Of a stretch of 64,000 nt of DNA, positions 14,821 to 23,065 are shown piece after piece. The notes beneath the pieces are model-generated. The model was not told the DNA's origin and made no database searches. It saw nothing but the letters and a program-made list of their open reading frames with translations. This stretch comes from Flavobacterium beibuense (GTDB lineage: Bacteria > Bacteroidota > Bacteroidia > Flavobacteriales > Flavobacteriaceae): positions 62,001 through 126,000 of the forward strand of contig NZ_JUIW01000011.1 of the NCBI RefSeq assembly GCF_004151245.1, given 5' to 3'. How positions within the stretch are numbered: position 1 is the stretch's first letter; each line of letters starts with the position of its first letter. The position numbers and the translations under genes are program-made.

Positions 14821-16377
14821 ATGTACAGTGTGAACAAGGAATTAATTATCCGATCCAGTTCTGATGCCGTAGATTTTGCCTTATTAAAAGATGGAAAACT
14901 AATTGAATTACACAAGGAACAGGAAGATAAAAACAAGTTTTCTGTTGGCGATATATTTATAGCCAAAATAAGAAAACCTGTTGCCGGCCTTAATGCCGCC
15001 TTTGTAAACGTAGGCTTTGAAAAAGATGCCTTTTTACATTATCATGACCTGGGGCCTAATTTGCCCTCCCTGTTGAAATTCATAAAACTTGTAAGCGCAG
15101 GTAAAATAAAAGATTTCTCCCTGAAAAACTTTCCTTTTGAAAAAGAAATCGACAAAGACGGAGCCATTACCGATGTTTTGAGCGCCAACCAGTCGGTTCT
15201 TGTACAGGTAGTAAAAGAACCCATATCTACAAAAGGCCCAAGAATAAGCTCAGAGCTTTCACTGGCCGGAAGATATGTTGTTTTAGTACCTTTCTCTGAC
15301 AGGATTTCAATTTCTCAGAAAATTGATTCCAAAGATGAAAAAGAAAGACTAAAACGCTTGGTTCAGTCTATCAGGCCAAAAGGATTTGGTGTTATTGTGA
15401 GAACAGTAGCAGAAGGCAAAAAAGTAGCCGAACTGGATAAAGACTTGCAAAACCTGATCGATAAATGGTCAGCCATGTGCAAGCGCATCCCATCTGCCCA
15501 TCATCCCTCTAAAGTATTAGGTGAAGTAAATAAAGTTTCATCAATGCTAAGGGATATTTTTAATGATACCTTTACCGGTATTCATGTGGATGATGAGGAT
15601 TTGTATTACCAAACAAAGGACTATCTGCAGGAGATAGCCCCTCAAAAAGCTAACATCGTTAAGCTGTACCAGTCTAAGGAACTGCCACTATTTGAGAAAT
15701 ACAATATAGAAAGGCAGATTAAAACCTCTTTCGGGAAAACGGTATCCATGAGTAAGGGAGCCTACCTTATTATAGAACACACAGAAGCTCTTCACGTTAT
15801 AGACGTAAACAGCGGAAACCGTTCTAATAAGGCACAAAGCCAGGAAGATACAGCCCTTGAAGTAAACCTTATTGCTGCTGCAGAGATTGCAAGACAATTA
15901 AGGCTAAGGGATATGGGTGGAATTATAGTTGTCGATTTTATAGACATGTCCAACCCAGAGAACCGAAAGACCCTCTACGACTTTTTGAAAGAGGAAATGA
16001 GCGACGATAAAGCGAAACACAAGATCCTGCCTCCTAGTAAATTTGGACTTATCCAAATTACCAGACAGCGTGTCAGGCCAGAGGTGAATATTAAAACCAG
16101 AGAAGAAGACCCTAACAGGGTTAACGGAGAAATTGAAGCTCCTATACTGGTAATAGACCGAATTACGTCCGACCTAGAAAGAATTATTAAGACCCATAAG
16201 AAGATAGTGCTTAACGCACACCCTTTTGTGGCCGCATACCTTACTAAAGGTTTTCCATCAATACGTTCAAAATGGTTTTTTGAACATAAAAAATGGGTGA
16301 AAATCATACCGCGTGACGCTTACACGTATTTAGAATACAGATTTTTTGACAGCAAAGGAAACGCTATCAAAGAGTAA
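14821..16377 (+). CDS. rng: Ribonuclease G/E family endoribonuclease
   Basis: About 518 residues. An S1-like RNA-binding domain lies near the N terminus (KFSVGDIFIAKIRKPVAGLNAAFV). The RNase E/G catalytic core includes HVIDVNSGNRS and GGIIVVDFIDM, where the conserved Asp residues bind magnesium. The protein cuts single-stranded RNA in rRNA maturation and mRNA decay and is RNase G-sized, without the long degradosome scaffold of RNase E. I chose ATG 14821; GTG at 14830 would give the common start MNKELIIRSS, and GTG at 14809 is also open. It ends at a terminator. Confidence 0.95.
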   Translation: MYSVNKELIIRSSSDAVDFALLKDGKLIELHKEQEDKNKFSVGDIFIAKIRKPVAGLNAAFVNVGFEKDAFLHYHDLGPNLPSLLKFIKLVSAGKIKDFSLKNFPFEKEIDKDGAITDVLSANQSVLVQVVKEPISTKGPRISSELSLAGRYVVLVPFSDRISISQKIDSKDEKERLKRLVQSIRPKGFGVIVRTVAEGKKVAELDKDLQNLIDKWSAMCKRIPSAHHPSKVLGEVNKVSSMLRDIFNDTFTGIHVDDEDLYYQTKDYLQEIAPQKANIVKLYQSKELPLFEKYNIERQIKTSFGKTVSMSKGAYLIIEHTEALHVIDVNSGNRSNKAQSQEDTALEVNLIAAAEIARQLRLRDMGGIIVVDFIDMSNPENRKTLYDFLKEEMSDDKAKHKILPPSKFGLIQITRQRVRPEVNIKTREEDPNRVNGEIEAPILVIDRITSDLERIIKTHKKIVLNAHPFVAAYLTKGFPSIRSKWFFEHKKWVKIIPRDAYTYLEYRFFDSKGNAIKE

Positions 16378-16383
16378 CAAACA

Positions 16384-16418
16384 AAAACCGCCTTGGGAAA
16401 CCCTGGCGGTTTTTTTGT
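16384..16418 (+). terminator. Terminator after rng
   Basis: AAAACCGCC and GGCGGTTTT pair, with an inner GGG-AAA-CCC hairpin, then a T run. Almost the same sequence terminates the next gene at 17169-17208. Confidence 0.85.
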
Positions 16419-16556
16419 TTTATAACGAATAGTAAACCAATATCAATATTTAGCATTAAAATCTTATTCTACCTATTATAGTCTCAATACCCACCCTGAT
16501 ATGTTATTAAATTTCCTGAAGTTTGCCGTATAAAAATCATTAAAATCAATCAATCA

Positions 16557-17165
16557 ATGAAAACAGTAAAAATCCCTGCCATTCTTTTGGTGGTGTATTC
16601 TGCTATTGTAAGTATAGCATTCGTATTTCTTTTATTTTCCTTTAAAACAAATAATTCTTTTAATGAAGATGAAATATCATTAAAACGCATTAACATAACC
16701 GATGAACAAGGTAATGTACGTCTTGTAATATCAAATGAGGAAAGGATACCGCCTCCCATATTAGACGGCAAAGAGTTTAAAAGAGCTATAAGCCCCGCCG
16801 GAATTATATTTTATGATAAAAAAGGCAATGAATGTGGAGGACTTGCCCTTTCAGGCAAAGACAATACAGATATTGGCGCGCTGGTTTTAGACTACAGCAA
16901 CATGGACGCCATAGCAATGCGCGTAATTGACACCGAAGGTGGAGACTACAATGCCGGTTTCATAATAAACGATCCATCTCCTAAAGGAACATTGGGCCGC
17001 GGTAACGGACGTATTGCCTTAGAGAATGATAACGGTAGTGCCCAACTGATATTAAACGATGCCAACGGTAAGCCACGCTTAAAAATAGCTGTAGATGATA
17101 ACGGAAATGCCTCCTTTAATCTTTTAGATAAAGATGGTAATATCACTAAAGATGTTTTAAAATAA
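16557..17165 (+). CDS. Membrane-anchored repeat protein, unknown function
   Basis: 202 residues. One N-terminal transmembrane helix (about 6-28) anchors a beta-rich outer part made of repeated short units of the form D-x-x-G-N/K-x-x-hydrophobic: TDEQGNVRLVIS, YDKKGNECGGLAL, DANGKPRLKIAV, DDNGNASFNLLDKDGN. The regular strand-turn pattern suggests a stacked beta fold. I recognise no named family and no active site. Flanked by two nearly identical terminators, so it is an isolated transcription unit. Confidence 0.7.
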   Translation: MKTVKIPAILLVVYSAIVSIAFVFLLFSFKTNNSFNEDEISLKRINITDEQGNVRLVISNEERIPPPILDGKEFKRAISPAGIIFYDKKGNECGGLALSGKDNTDIGALVLDYSNMDAIAMRVIDTEGGDYNAGFIINDPSPKGTLGRGNGRIALENDNGSAQLILNDANGKPRLKIAVDDNGNASFNLLDKDGNITKDVLK

Positions 17166-17168
17166 TAA

Positions 17169-17208
17169 TAAAAAACCGCTTTGGGAAACCCTGGCGGTTT
17201 TTTTTACT
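17169..17208 (+). terminator. Terminator nearly identical to the one after rng
   Basis: AAAAACCGC and GCGGTTTTT pair, with the same inner TTGGGAAACCCTGG as at 16384-16418, followed by T. The two differ mainly at one base in the left arm. Confidence 0.85.
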
Positions 17209-17250
17209 ATTTACTAGTTTTTCTTAAATTAGCGTTTCATAAATTTTCCA

Positions 17251-17670
17251 ATGGACATTATACTTAAGCCTTACCTTACAAGACGAATTATAGCAGGATT
17301 TATAGATTACAGCTGTATGTTTTTCATATCAGTTATCCTTATAGTAACTCTTGGAACACATAAAGGTGGTGGTAATTATGAATTAACAGGATTTCCCGCT
17401 CTTATAATTAATTTGTTTTGGCTATTATTTATTGTCGGCATGGAGCAAATAACCGGGGCAACATTAGGCAATGGCATAACTGGCTTAAAACCAACAACCT
17501 TATCAGGTTCAAAACCCAGTTTTATACAATCTTTTAAAAGACATCTTTTAGACCCCATAGATATGTTCTTCTTTGGTTTAGTAGGGATAATTACAATTAA
17601 AAATTCCGAGAAAAGTCAACGCCTTGGCGACAGTTGGGCAAAAACTATTGTAATAAGGGATAAAAAATAG
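17251..17670 (+). CDS. RDD family membrane protein
   Basis: 139 residues with three hydrophobic segments. The RDD-type start is seen as LTRRIIAGFIDYSCMFFISVI (Arg...Asp), with the internal GATLGNGITGLKPTT and RLGDSWAKTIVI near the end. RDD proteins are small inner-membrane proteins, some proposed to be Na+/H+ antiporters; function here is unknown. The next gene follows after 23 bases and may be cotranscribed. A second, longer RDD protein is at 35966-36466. Confidence 0.85.
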   Translation: MDIILKPYLTRRIIAGFIDYSCMFFISVILIVTLGTHKGGGNYELTGFPALIINLFWLLFIVGMEQITGATLGNGITGLKPTTLSGSKPSFIQSFKRHLLDPIDMFFFGLVGIITIKNSEKSQRLGDSWAKTIVIRDKK

Positions 17671-17693
17671 TTTTTATACAAAACCTACTAAAC

Positions 17694-18266
17694 ATGAAAC
17701 CGCAAATTAAATATATAGAACTAAAATCAGGCTACAGCGACAACGGACCTGCATGGATAGGACTTGTTACTTTTTCCAAAACCGGACGTACCATATATTT
17801 TAACGGAAAGGCTCTTAAAAACTTAAAAGCTCAGGGTATAAGCGGCAATTACTATGATATGGAGACTGGCGATGAGTACTGGATATCGGGCGTTAAAAAA
17901 AATGGTTTCGACAGACACACTTTTGGTTCCGGAAAAATAGCTGTAGACAGCCGCATAGTAAACGAATATCTTACTATTATTAATCGCAGTGAACTTGACA
18001 GTTCAAAATATACTATAACAGATGTTATAACAAATGACGTTAAGAAGCAGACATACCTTATTGAAAACGAATTAGAGGAGGAAGAAATATTCAAAAACGA
18101 AATACTTCTCAAAAACCCTATAGAGCTTTCAAACTCTGAACTCGAAGCTGGTATAAACCATCTTATAGAAAGTGAAGTTAATGCGAGATACAATAAAGGA
18201 CGAAGAAGTTATAAAGAAATAAGAATATTATTTGAAAAGGAGCTAACCAAAAGAGCTGAGGAATAA
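17694..18266 (+). CDS. Conserved hypothetical protein
   Basis: 190 residues, soluble, no signal peptide. The N-terminal half has a compact beta pattern (IKYIELKSG, NGPAWIGLVTFSKTGRTIYF) and a later DEYWISGVKKNG segment. The C-terminal third is Glu/Lys-rich and helical. I have the impression of a recurrent flavobacterial family but cannot assign a function. It lies 23 bases after the RDD gene, so it may be its partner. Confidence 0.65.
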   Translation: MKPQIKYIELKSGYSDNGPAWIGLVTFSKTGRTIYFNGKALKNLKAQGISGNYYDMETGDEYWISGVKKNGFDRHTFGSGKIAVDSRIVNEYLTIINRSELDSSKYTITDVITNDVKKQTYLIENELEEEEIFKNEILLKNPIELSNSELEAGINHLIESEVNARYNKGRRSYKEIRILFEKELTKRAEE

Positions 18267-18328
18267 CTCCCGTCAAAATGTATCATACTCCCCCACTTTT
18301 GTATAAGTCCTAAGGTAGGTGCCCTACA

Positions 18329-18360
18329 TAACTTTGTATCATCAATATTAAATGATACAA
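18329..18360 (+). promoter_or_regulatory. SDR promoter -7 element with overlapping inverted-repeat operator
   Basis: TAACTTTG (18329-18336) fits TAnnTTTG. Overlapping it, TTGTATCAT (18334-18342) and ATGATACAA (18352-18360) form a perfect 9-bp inverted repeat with a 9-base spacer, ending 2 bases before the SDR start codon. A third half-site, TGTATCAT, lies at 18279-18286. This covers the likely transcription start and looks like a repressor site. Confidence 0.55.
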
Positions 18361-18362
18361 CA

Positions 18363-19184
18363 ATGAGCAAAACAATTTTTATAACAGGTGCTTCCAGAGG
18401 ATTTGGACGCCTTTGGGCAGAGGCCTTTTTAAACCGTGGTGACAAAGTGGTCGCCACAGCAAGAAGTACAGAATCCCTTAACGGACTGAAAGAAAAATAC
18501 GGCGATGCTGTGCTAACACTTCAGCTTGACGTAAACAACCGCGAACAAAGTTTTGCTGCAATAAACCAAGCCAAAGAACATTTCGGCACAATAGACGTAG
18601 TGATTAATAATGCCGGATACGGATTGTTTGGAACTATTGAGGAAACCAGCGAGGAAGATGCCCGTCAACAGATTGAAACCAACGTATTCGGACTACTTTG
18701 GGTTACTCAGGCAGCACTTCCTGTTATGAGAGCACAGGGGCACGGACACATCATTCAGGTATCAAGTGTACTTGGTATTACTACCCTGCCTAACTTAGGC
18801 ATATACAACGCTTCTAAATTTGCCGTGGAAGGCCTTAGCGAAACCTTAGCTGCTGAAGTAAAAGATTTCGGAATCAACATTACATTAGTAGAACCAAATG
18901 GTTTTGCTACCGAATGGGCTGGTGCTTCTGCTAAACAATCTGAAACCATACCTGCTTACGACCAGGTAAGAGCCGCATTTAACGAAGGCATGAGCGACAC
19001 AGATATTTTTGGTATCCCAGAAGCTACTACACCTGCAATACTAAAACTGGTAGACGCACAAACACCACCGCTTCGCTTGTTTTTAGGTAAAGTAGCGCTA
19101 CCATGGGCAAAACAAACCTACGAACAGCGTATTAACGAGTGGGAAGAGTGGGATGCGGTTGCATCTGCTGCTCACGGAAAATAA
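18363..19184 (+). CDS. Short-chain dehydrogenase/reductase (SDR) family oxidoreductase
   Basis: 273 residues. Rossmann start ITGASRGFGRLWAEA, NNAGYG motif, catalytic Ser in QVSSVLG and YNASK (Tyr and Lys). A classical NAD(P)-dependent SDR, cytoplasmic; substrate unknown. Followed by an AraC-type regulator in the same direction (70 bases), a common pairing in which the regulator controls the enzyme. The inverted repeat just before the start codon is a candidate operator. Confidence 0.9.
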   Translation: MSKTIFITGASRGFGRLWAEAFLNRGDKVVATARSTESLNGLKEKYGDAVLTLQLDVNNREQSFAAINQAKEHFGTIDVVINNAGYGLFGTIEETSEEDARQQIETNVFGLLWVTQAALPVMRAQGHGHIIQVSSVLGITTLPNLGIYNASKFAVEGLSETLAAEVKDFGINITLVEPNGFATEWAGASAKQSETIPAYDQVRAAFNEGMSDTDIFGIPEATTPAILKLVDAQTPPLRLFLGKVALPWAKQTYEQRINEWEEWDAVASAAHGK

Positions 19185-19253
19185 TTTCACATTGTTTTTT
19201 ACTAACTTTACACTAGCACCCGCAACGGGTGCCGGTGTTTATCTTTAAAGGTT

Positions 19254-20150
19254 ATGAAACATTTTAAAAGCCTGAGCGAGTTTAACCGACAGAACGGTTT
19301 TCCGCCACCCGAAAATCCTTTATTAAGTTTAGTAGAATGTAAAGGTTTAGATACATGCTCTATAATCAGGGAAGAGTTTACCAGCGATTTTTATGCAATA
19401 ATGTTTAAAAAAATGAAGTCGGGGGTGGTCCTGTATGGTCGTACAAAATATGATCATGATAATGGCTCACTATCATTTGTAAAACCCCGACAGATTATAC
19501 AGCTGGACAATATTGAACTGGAAGAAAACGGTTTTATTATCTACATACACGAAGATTACCTTAATGGCCACAGCCTGCATTCTGAAATAAAGAAGTATGG
19601 CTTCTTTGAGTATGAGGCTAATGAGGCATTGCACCTTTCCGCTCGTGAAGAACAGATAATATGGGATCTTTTTTTCAGGATAAAGGCAGAGTACAATAAC
19701 ACTACCGATGAGTACAGCCGCGATATTATCTTAACGCATATCGACTCCATCCTTAAATATTCGCAACGCTTTTACAAAAGACAGTTTATAAACCGCACCC
19801 AGCTTTCGGGTAAAACCATATCCAGATTCAATGAACTGCTGGGTTCTTATTTTGAGGGCGGACAACTAAAGGAGAACGGATTACCAACGGTTAAGACCAT
19901 GGCCGATTCGCTTAACCTTTCCCCTCGTTACTTAAGCGATATGCTTAGGCAGGAAACCGGAAAAACAGCTATAGACCTTATTCATATCCATCTTATAACC
20001 GAAGCCAAGCACATGCTTCAGGCATCGGAAAACACGGTCGCAGAGATTGCTTATCAGCTTGGTTTTGAAAACCCGCCTTATTTTACAAGGCTCTTTAAAA
20101 AAGAGGCCGGTTTAACACCTAATGAATACCGTAAACAGTTACTCAATTAA
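19254..20150 (+). CDS. AraC-family transcriptional regulator
   Basis: 298 residues. The N-terminal part (about 1-165) resembles the ligand-binding domain of cupin-type AraC regulators. The C-terminal double helix-turn-helix (about 200-298) carries MADSLNLSPRYLSDMLRQETG and the signature IAYQLGFENPPYFTRLFKKEAG. Probably controls the upstream SDR gene, though the palindromic site there is not a typical AraC direct-repeat site. Followed by a terminator. Confidence 0.9.
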   Translation: MKHFKSLSEFNRQNGFPPPENPLLSLVECKGLDTCSIIREEFTSDFYAIMFKKMKSGVVLYGRTKYDHDNGSLSFVKPRQIIQLDNIELEENGFIIYIHEDYLNGHSLHSEIKKYGFFEYEANEALHLSAREEQIIWDLFFRIKAEYNNTTDEYSRDIILTHIDSILKYSQRFYKRQFINRTQLSGKTISRFNELLGSYFEGGQLKENGLPTVKTMADSLNLSPRYLSDMLRQETGKTAIDLIHIHLITEAKHMLQASENTVAEIAYQLGFENPPYFTRLFKKEAGLTPNEYRKQLLN

Positions 20151-20165
20151 TAGTCTACATATAAC

Positions 20166-20190
20166 AAAGCCGCTTATAGCGGCTTATTTT
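20166..20190 (+). terminator. Terminator after the AraC gene
   Basis: AAGCCGCT and AGCGGCTT pair across a 3-base loop, followed by ATTTT. Confidence 0.7.
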
Positions 20191-20282
20191 ATACCCAAAC
20201 ACCCCCTTTTTTTGTCCCGTCTGCCTCCTTATGTTTTAATTTGATTTTCAGAACTTTGAATATCTGAATAAAACATACAGCG

Positions 20283-20837
20283 ATGAGAAAGTTAACCATG
20301 TACAACTTTATTACCCTTAACGGTTTTTATAAAGGATTAAATGAAGACATAAGCTGGCACAGGCACGGCGGCGAAGAGGAAGGCTTCTCTGTAGACAGCC
20401 TTCAGCAGGATAATATGCTTTTGTTTGGCAGGGTTACTTACCAAATGATGGCTTCCTTTTGGCCTACCCCCATGGCTATGGAAAGTATGCCCGATGTAGC
20501 TACCGGAATGAACAATGCCGAGAAAATAGTGTTTTCCAACTCACTTGATAAAGCCGAGTGGCAAAACACCCGTATTATAAAGGGAGATATAGTTGAGGAA
20601 ATAAAAAAACTGAAACAGAAGCCGGGTAAAGACATGACCATACTGGGCAGCGGAAGCATTGTTACACAGTTTGCCGAAGCCGGACTTATAGATGGCTATG
20701 AAATTATGATAGATCCCGTAGCCATAGGCAACGGCACACCTATTTTTAATGGTATAAGCAACAATCTAAACCTGATGCTTACCAACTCAAAAGTATTTAA
20801 AAGCGGCGTGGTACTGTTAAGCTATACCCCTCAGTAA
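20283..20837 (+). CDS. Dihydrofolate reductase-like (RibD C-terminal domain) protein
   Basis: 184 residues. It begins MRKLTMYNFITLNGFY, as in the RibD_C/DHFR-like family, with LFGRVTYQMMASFW and the C-terminal GSGSIVTQFAEAGLIDGY nucleotide-binding part. Probably an NADPH-dependent reductase of unknown substrate, not the folate enzyme itself. Its stop codon shares TAATTA with the stop of the convergent lipoprotein gene, with no spacer. Confidence 0.88.
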   Translation: MRKLTMYNFITLNGFYKGLNEDISWHRHGGEEEGFSVDSLQQDNMLLFGRVTYQMMASFWPTPMAMESMPDVATGMNNAEKIVFSNSLDKAEWQNTRIIKGDIVEEIKKLKQKPGKDMTILGSGSIVTQFAEAGLIDGYEIMIDPVAIGNGTPIFNGISNNLNLMLTNSKVFKSGVVLLSYTPQ

Positions 20838-21293
20838 TTATTCTGTAGTTTCAAGGCTTATTCCTAAAGCAATAACATTAGGCAAATAAGGTCCGTTGAC
20901 TTCATGCATTACCTTTATTGTATATTTACCTTTAGTAAAGCTTTGTGTTGCTATAGTTTGTGTGAGGTCACAAACATCACCCAGGCAATCACCCATATCC
21001 TCACCTGCTTCATTCTTTAAAAGAAGGACTTCAGGCATTAGGTTCTCTTCTTCTCCCTCTTTTATCATATACAACTTAACAGGAACTTTGTCGTAACCCG
21101 GTTCAAAAACATAAGAAAAAAACAAATCCAGTTTTGCTTTTTCAACATCTTCCGTTAATTCAAAACTAAAGGTTTTTGCATCAGCTGCTACCCATCGGTT
21201 ATCCGGAAAATCCTTGATTTTTTCACTATACAGGGAAAATTTGGCACAGGAAGTCAAAAGTAATAACGGAAGAAGAAGCAGTAGTTTTTTCAT
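20838..21293 (-). CDS. Predicted lipoprotein of unknown function
   Basis: 151 residues. Leu-rich signal peptide with lipobox LLTSC (Cys 16). The mature part is beta-rich and looks like a small sandwich (FELTEDVEKAKLDLFFSYVF, KVPVKLYMIKEGE). A pair of Cys in GDCLGDVCDL may form a disulfide. The length, signal and beta pattern resemble gliding-associated GldH-type lipoproteins, but the match is too weak for a name. The convergent neighbour ends in the same TAATTA. Confidence 0.65.
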   Translation of the reverse strand: MKKLLLLLPLLLLTSCAKFSLYSEKIKDFPDNRWVAADAKTFSFELTEDVEKAKLDLFFSYVFEPGYDKVPVKLYMIKEGEEENLMPEVLLLKNEAGEDMGDCLGDVCDLTQTIATQSFTKGKYTIKVMHEVNGPYLPNVIALGISLETTE

Positions 21294-21354
21294 AAGATTT
21301 AGTATTGACTATTTAATTGGCTAACCAATATAATCAAATTATTTAAACCCTTGC

Positions 21355-22227
21355 TTATTTAATAACCGATTTAAGCTCTTTGCGATACTGCGAAGCACTC
21401 TTACCCGTAAACTCCTTAAACGCCTTATTAAAATGGCTGAAATTATTAAATCCGCTTTCATAACATACCTCGGTAATGCCAATAGGTTTTTCGGCCAGCA
21501 GTTTTGAAGCGTGTACAATACGGTATTCATTTACAAAACGGGTAAAGGTCTTATTGGTTATCTTTTTAAAATAACGGCAAAAAGAAGGTACGGTCATACT
21601 CACCCTGTCGGCTACCTCATCTAACGGAATAGGTTCCTTAAAATGATCTTTTACATAATTAAATATGGTGTTTAGCCTGTCGTTATCCTGCACCTGCATT
21701 TCCATAGACAGCCCCTGCGCATTTAAAACCTTATAATCGGCCGCGTCTTCCAGTTCGTTAAGTACCTCAAGCAACCCCAGTAGCCTTTCAAAATAAGGTT
21801 TATCGTTAAGCGCTTCTATTTTATGGCCCAGCTTCTTTATAGTCTCTTCGCCAAAAGCGAGCCCACCTCTTGCCCTGTCAAACAAATGCTGAACATTCTT
21901 CATTTCCGGAATCTCTAAAAAACCTTCTCCTAAAAAATCAGGCTTCATCTGTATTACGGTTTCATTACGGTTTCCGGTAGTAGTGTCGGTAAATCCGCAG
22001 TGCGGCAGGTTACTCCCTATTAGTATCAGGTCTCCATCGGTATAATAAGAAAGGTGTGTGCCTATCTGTCTCTTACCCGAACCCCCGTTTACAAATACCA
22101 GTTCTATTTCAGGATGGTAATGCCAAACGTGTGCTTTACTGTTTTCATTCTGCATGTATTTAGAATAGCAAAACGAACTCCCAAATGGTGGTTCTATAAC
22201 TTCAAAAGTGGGTTTAAGCGTTTTCAT
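21355..22227 (-). CDS. AraC-family regulator with cupin sensor domain
   Basis: 290 residues. The N-terminal cupin shows WHYHPEIELVFVNGGSGKRQIG and GDLILIGSNLPHCG, a small-ligand pocket. The C-terminal AraC helix-turn-helix pair includes VADRVSMTVPSFCRYFKKITN and VCYESGFNNFSHFNKAFKEFTG. Such regulators often control sugar or stress genes. No adjacent target runs with it; the nearest divergent gene is at 22413 across 185 bases, which could be its target. Confidence 0.9.
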   Translation of the reverse strand: MKTLKPTFEVIEPPFGSSFCYSKYMQNENSKAHVWHYHPEIELVFVNGGSGKRQIGTHLSYYTDGDLILIGSNLPHCGFTDTTTGNRNETVIQMKPDFLGEGFLEIPEMKNVQHLFDRARGGLAFGEETIKKLGHKIEALNDKPYFERLLGLLEVLNELEDAADYKVLNAQGLSMEMQVQDNDRLNTIFNYVKDHFKEPIPLDEVADRVSMTVPSFCRYFKKITNKTFTRFVNEYRIVHASKLLAEKPIGITEVCYESGFNNFSHFNKAFKEFTGKSASQYRKELKSVIK

Positions 22228-22412
22228 GGCAACATCATTTTTCTCTTTGCAAATTTACCTAAATATTATACATTTTTACCAAAATTAACACTAAAACGTT
22301 ATAGTAGAGTTAATATAGTATATAAATATGAAAATTATGTGGTAATAGCCAGGACTTAAACACAGTAATTTAGCATTATAGAAAAAGATGTAGAACCTTA
22401 AGACTTTTAATT

Positions 22413-22997
22413 ATGAAAAATTTTGCGAAAATTGGTTTAGCCGTAGCAGTTTTATTAACTACGTTCGGTGTACGTGCAGGTGAATATGATTTTTCACTGA
22501 AGGTAACTAACGAAACAGGAAAAAAAGTAAGCTTTTCTGTTATTGATGCAGAAACAGTAAATTTCTCTATATACAATACTAACGAAGAGCTGTTATTTAA
22601 CGAACAGATATCCGGCCCTAACGCTATTAACAGGACTTATGACCTTTCGGCTTTCCCTGAAGGAACCTATTACCTTGAGGCAGAAACAGCAGCTAAAGTT
22701 GCTCGTTATGAAATTACTGTAGTAAACCAGACAGCTACAATTTCTAAAACTGCTATCGAAGAAACATATAAGCCGGTTATCACTAAAAAAGGCGATTATA
22801 TCACTGTAACGGTACCGGGTGATGTAAAAACTCCTGTAAACATTACACTATACGATCAGCACAACGGAGAGCTTTACAACGAGACTGTAAAAGGTAACGT
22901 TGCTAAGAAGTTCAACACAAGTAAAATATTATCTAAAGAGTTCACTTTTGTAATTAGTTACAACGACAAAATGTTCTCTGAGACAGTTTCAAAATAA
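22413..22997 (+). CDS. Secreted beta-sandwich protein, unknown function
   Basis: 194 residues with a signal peptide (about 1-22, ending VRAGEY). The mature protein has two similar beta-rich halves (about 25-105 and 110-194), each reading like an Ig-type or T9SS-associated sandwich: NEELLFNEQISG in the first, NGELYNETVKG in the second. The parallel NEELLFNEQ / NGELYNETV suggests an internal duplication. There is no T9SS sorting domain, so it is probably periplasmic. Own promoter region and terminator. Confidence 0.75.
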   Translation: MKNFAKIGLAVAVLLTTFGVRAGEYDFSLKVTNETGKKVSFSVIDAETVNFSIYNTNEELLFNEQISGPNAINRTYDLSAFPEGTYYLEAETAAKVARYEITVVNQTATISKTAIEETYKPVITKKGDYITVTVPGDVKTPVNITLYDQHNGELYNETVKGNVAKKFNTSKILSKEFTFVISYNDKMFSETVSK

Positions 22998-23023
22998 ACC
23001 CATAATTAATTCTGAATAAATGC

Positions 23024-23058
23024 GGCAGCTTCCTTTACAGGGAGCTGTTTTGCTTTTA
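23024..23058 (+). terminator. Terminator between the sandwich gene and pbpC
   Basis: CAGCTTCC and GGGAGCTG pair (one G-T) across TTTACA, followed by TTTTGCTTTT. The convergent pbpC ends 9 bases later. Confidence 0.75.
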
Positions 23059-23065
23059 CATCACT

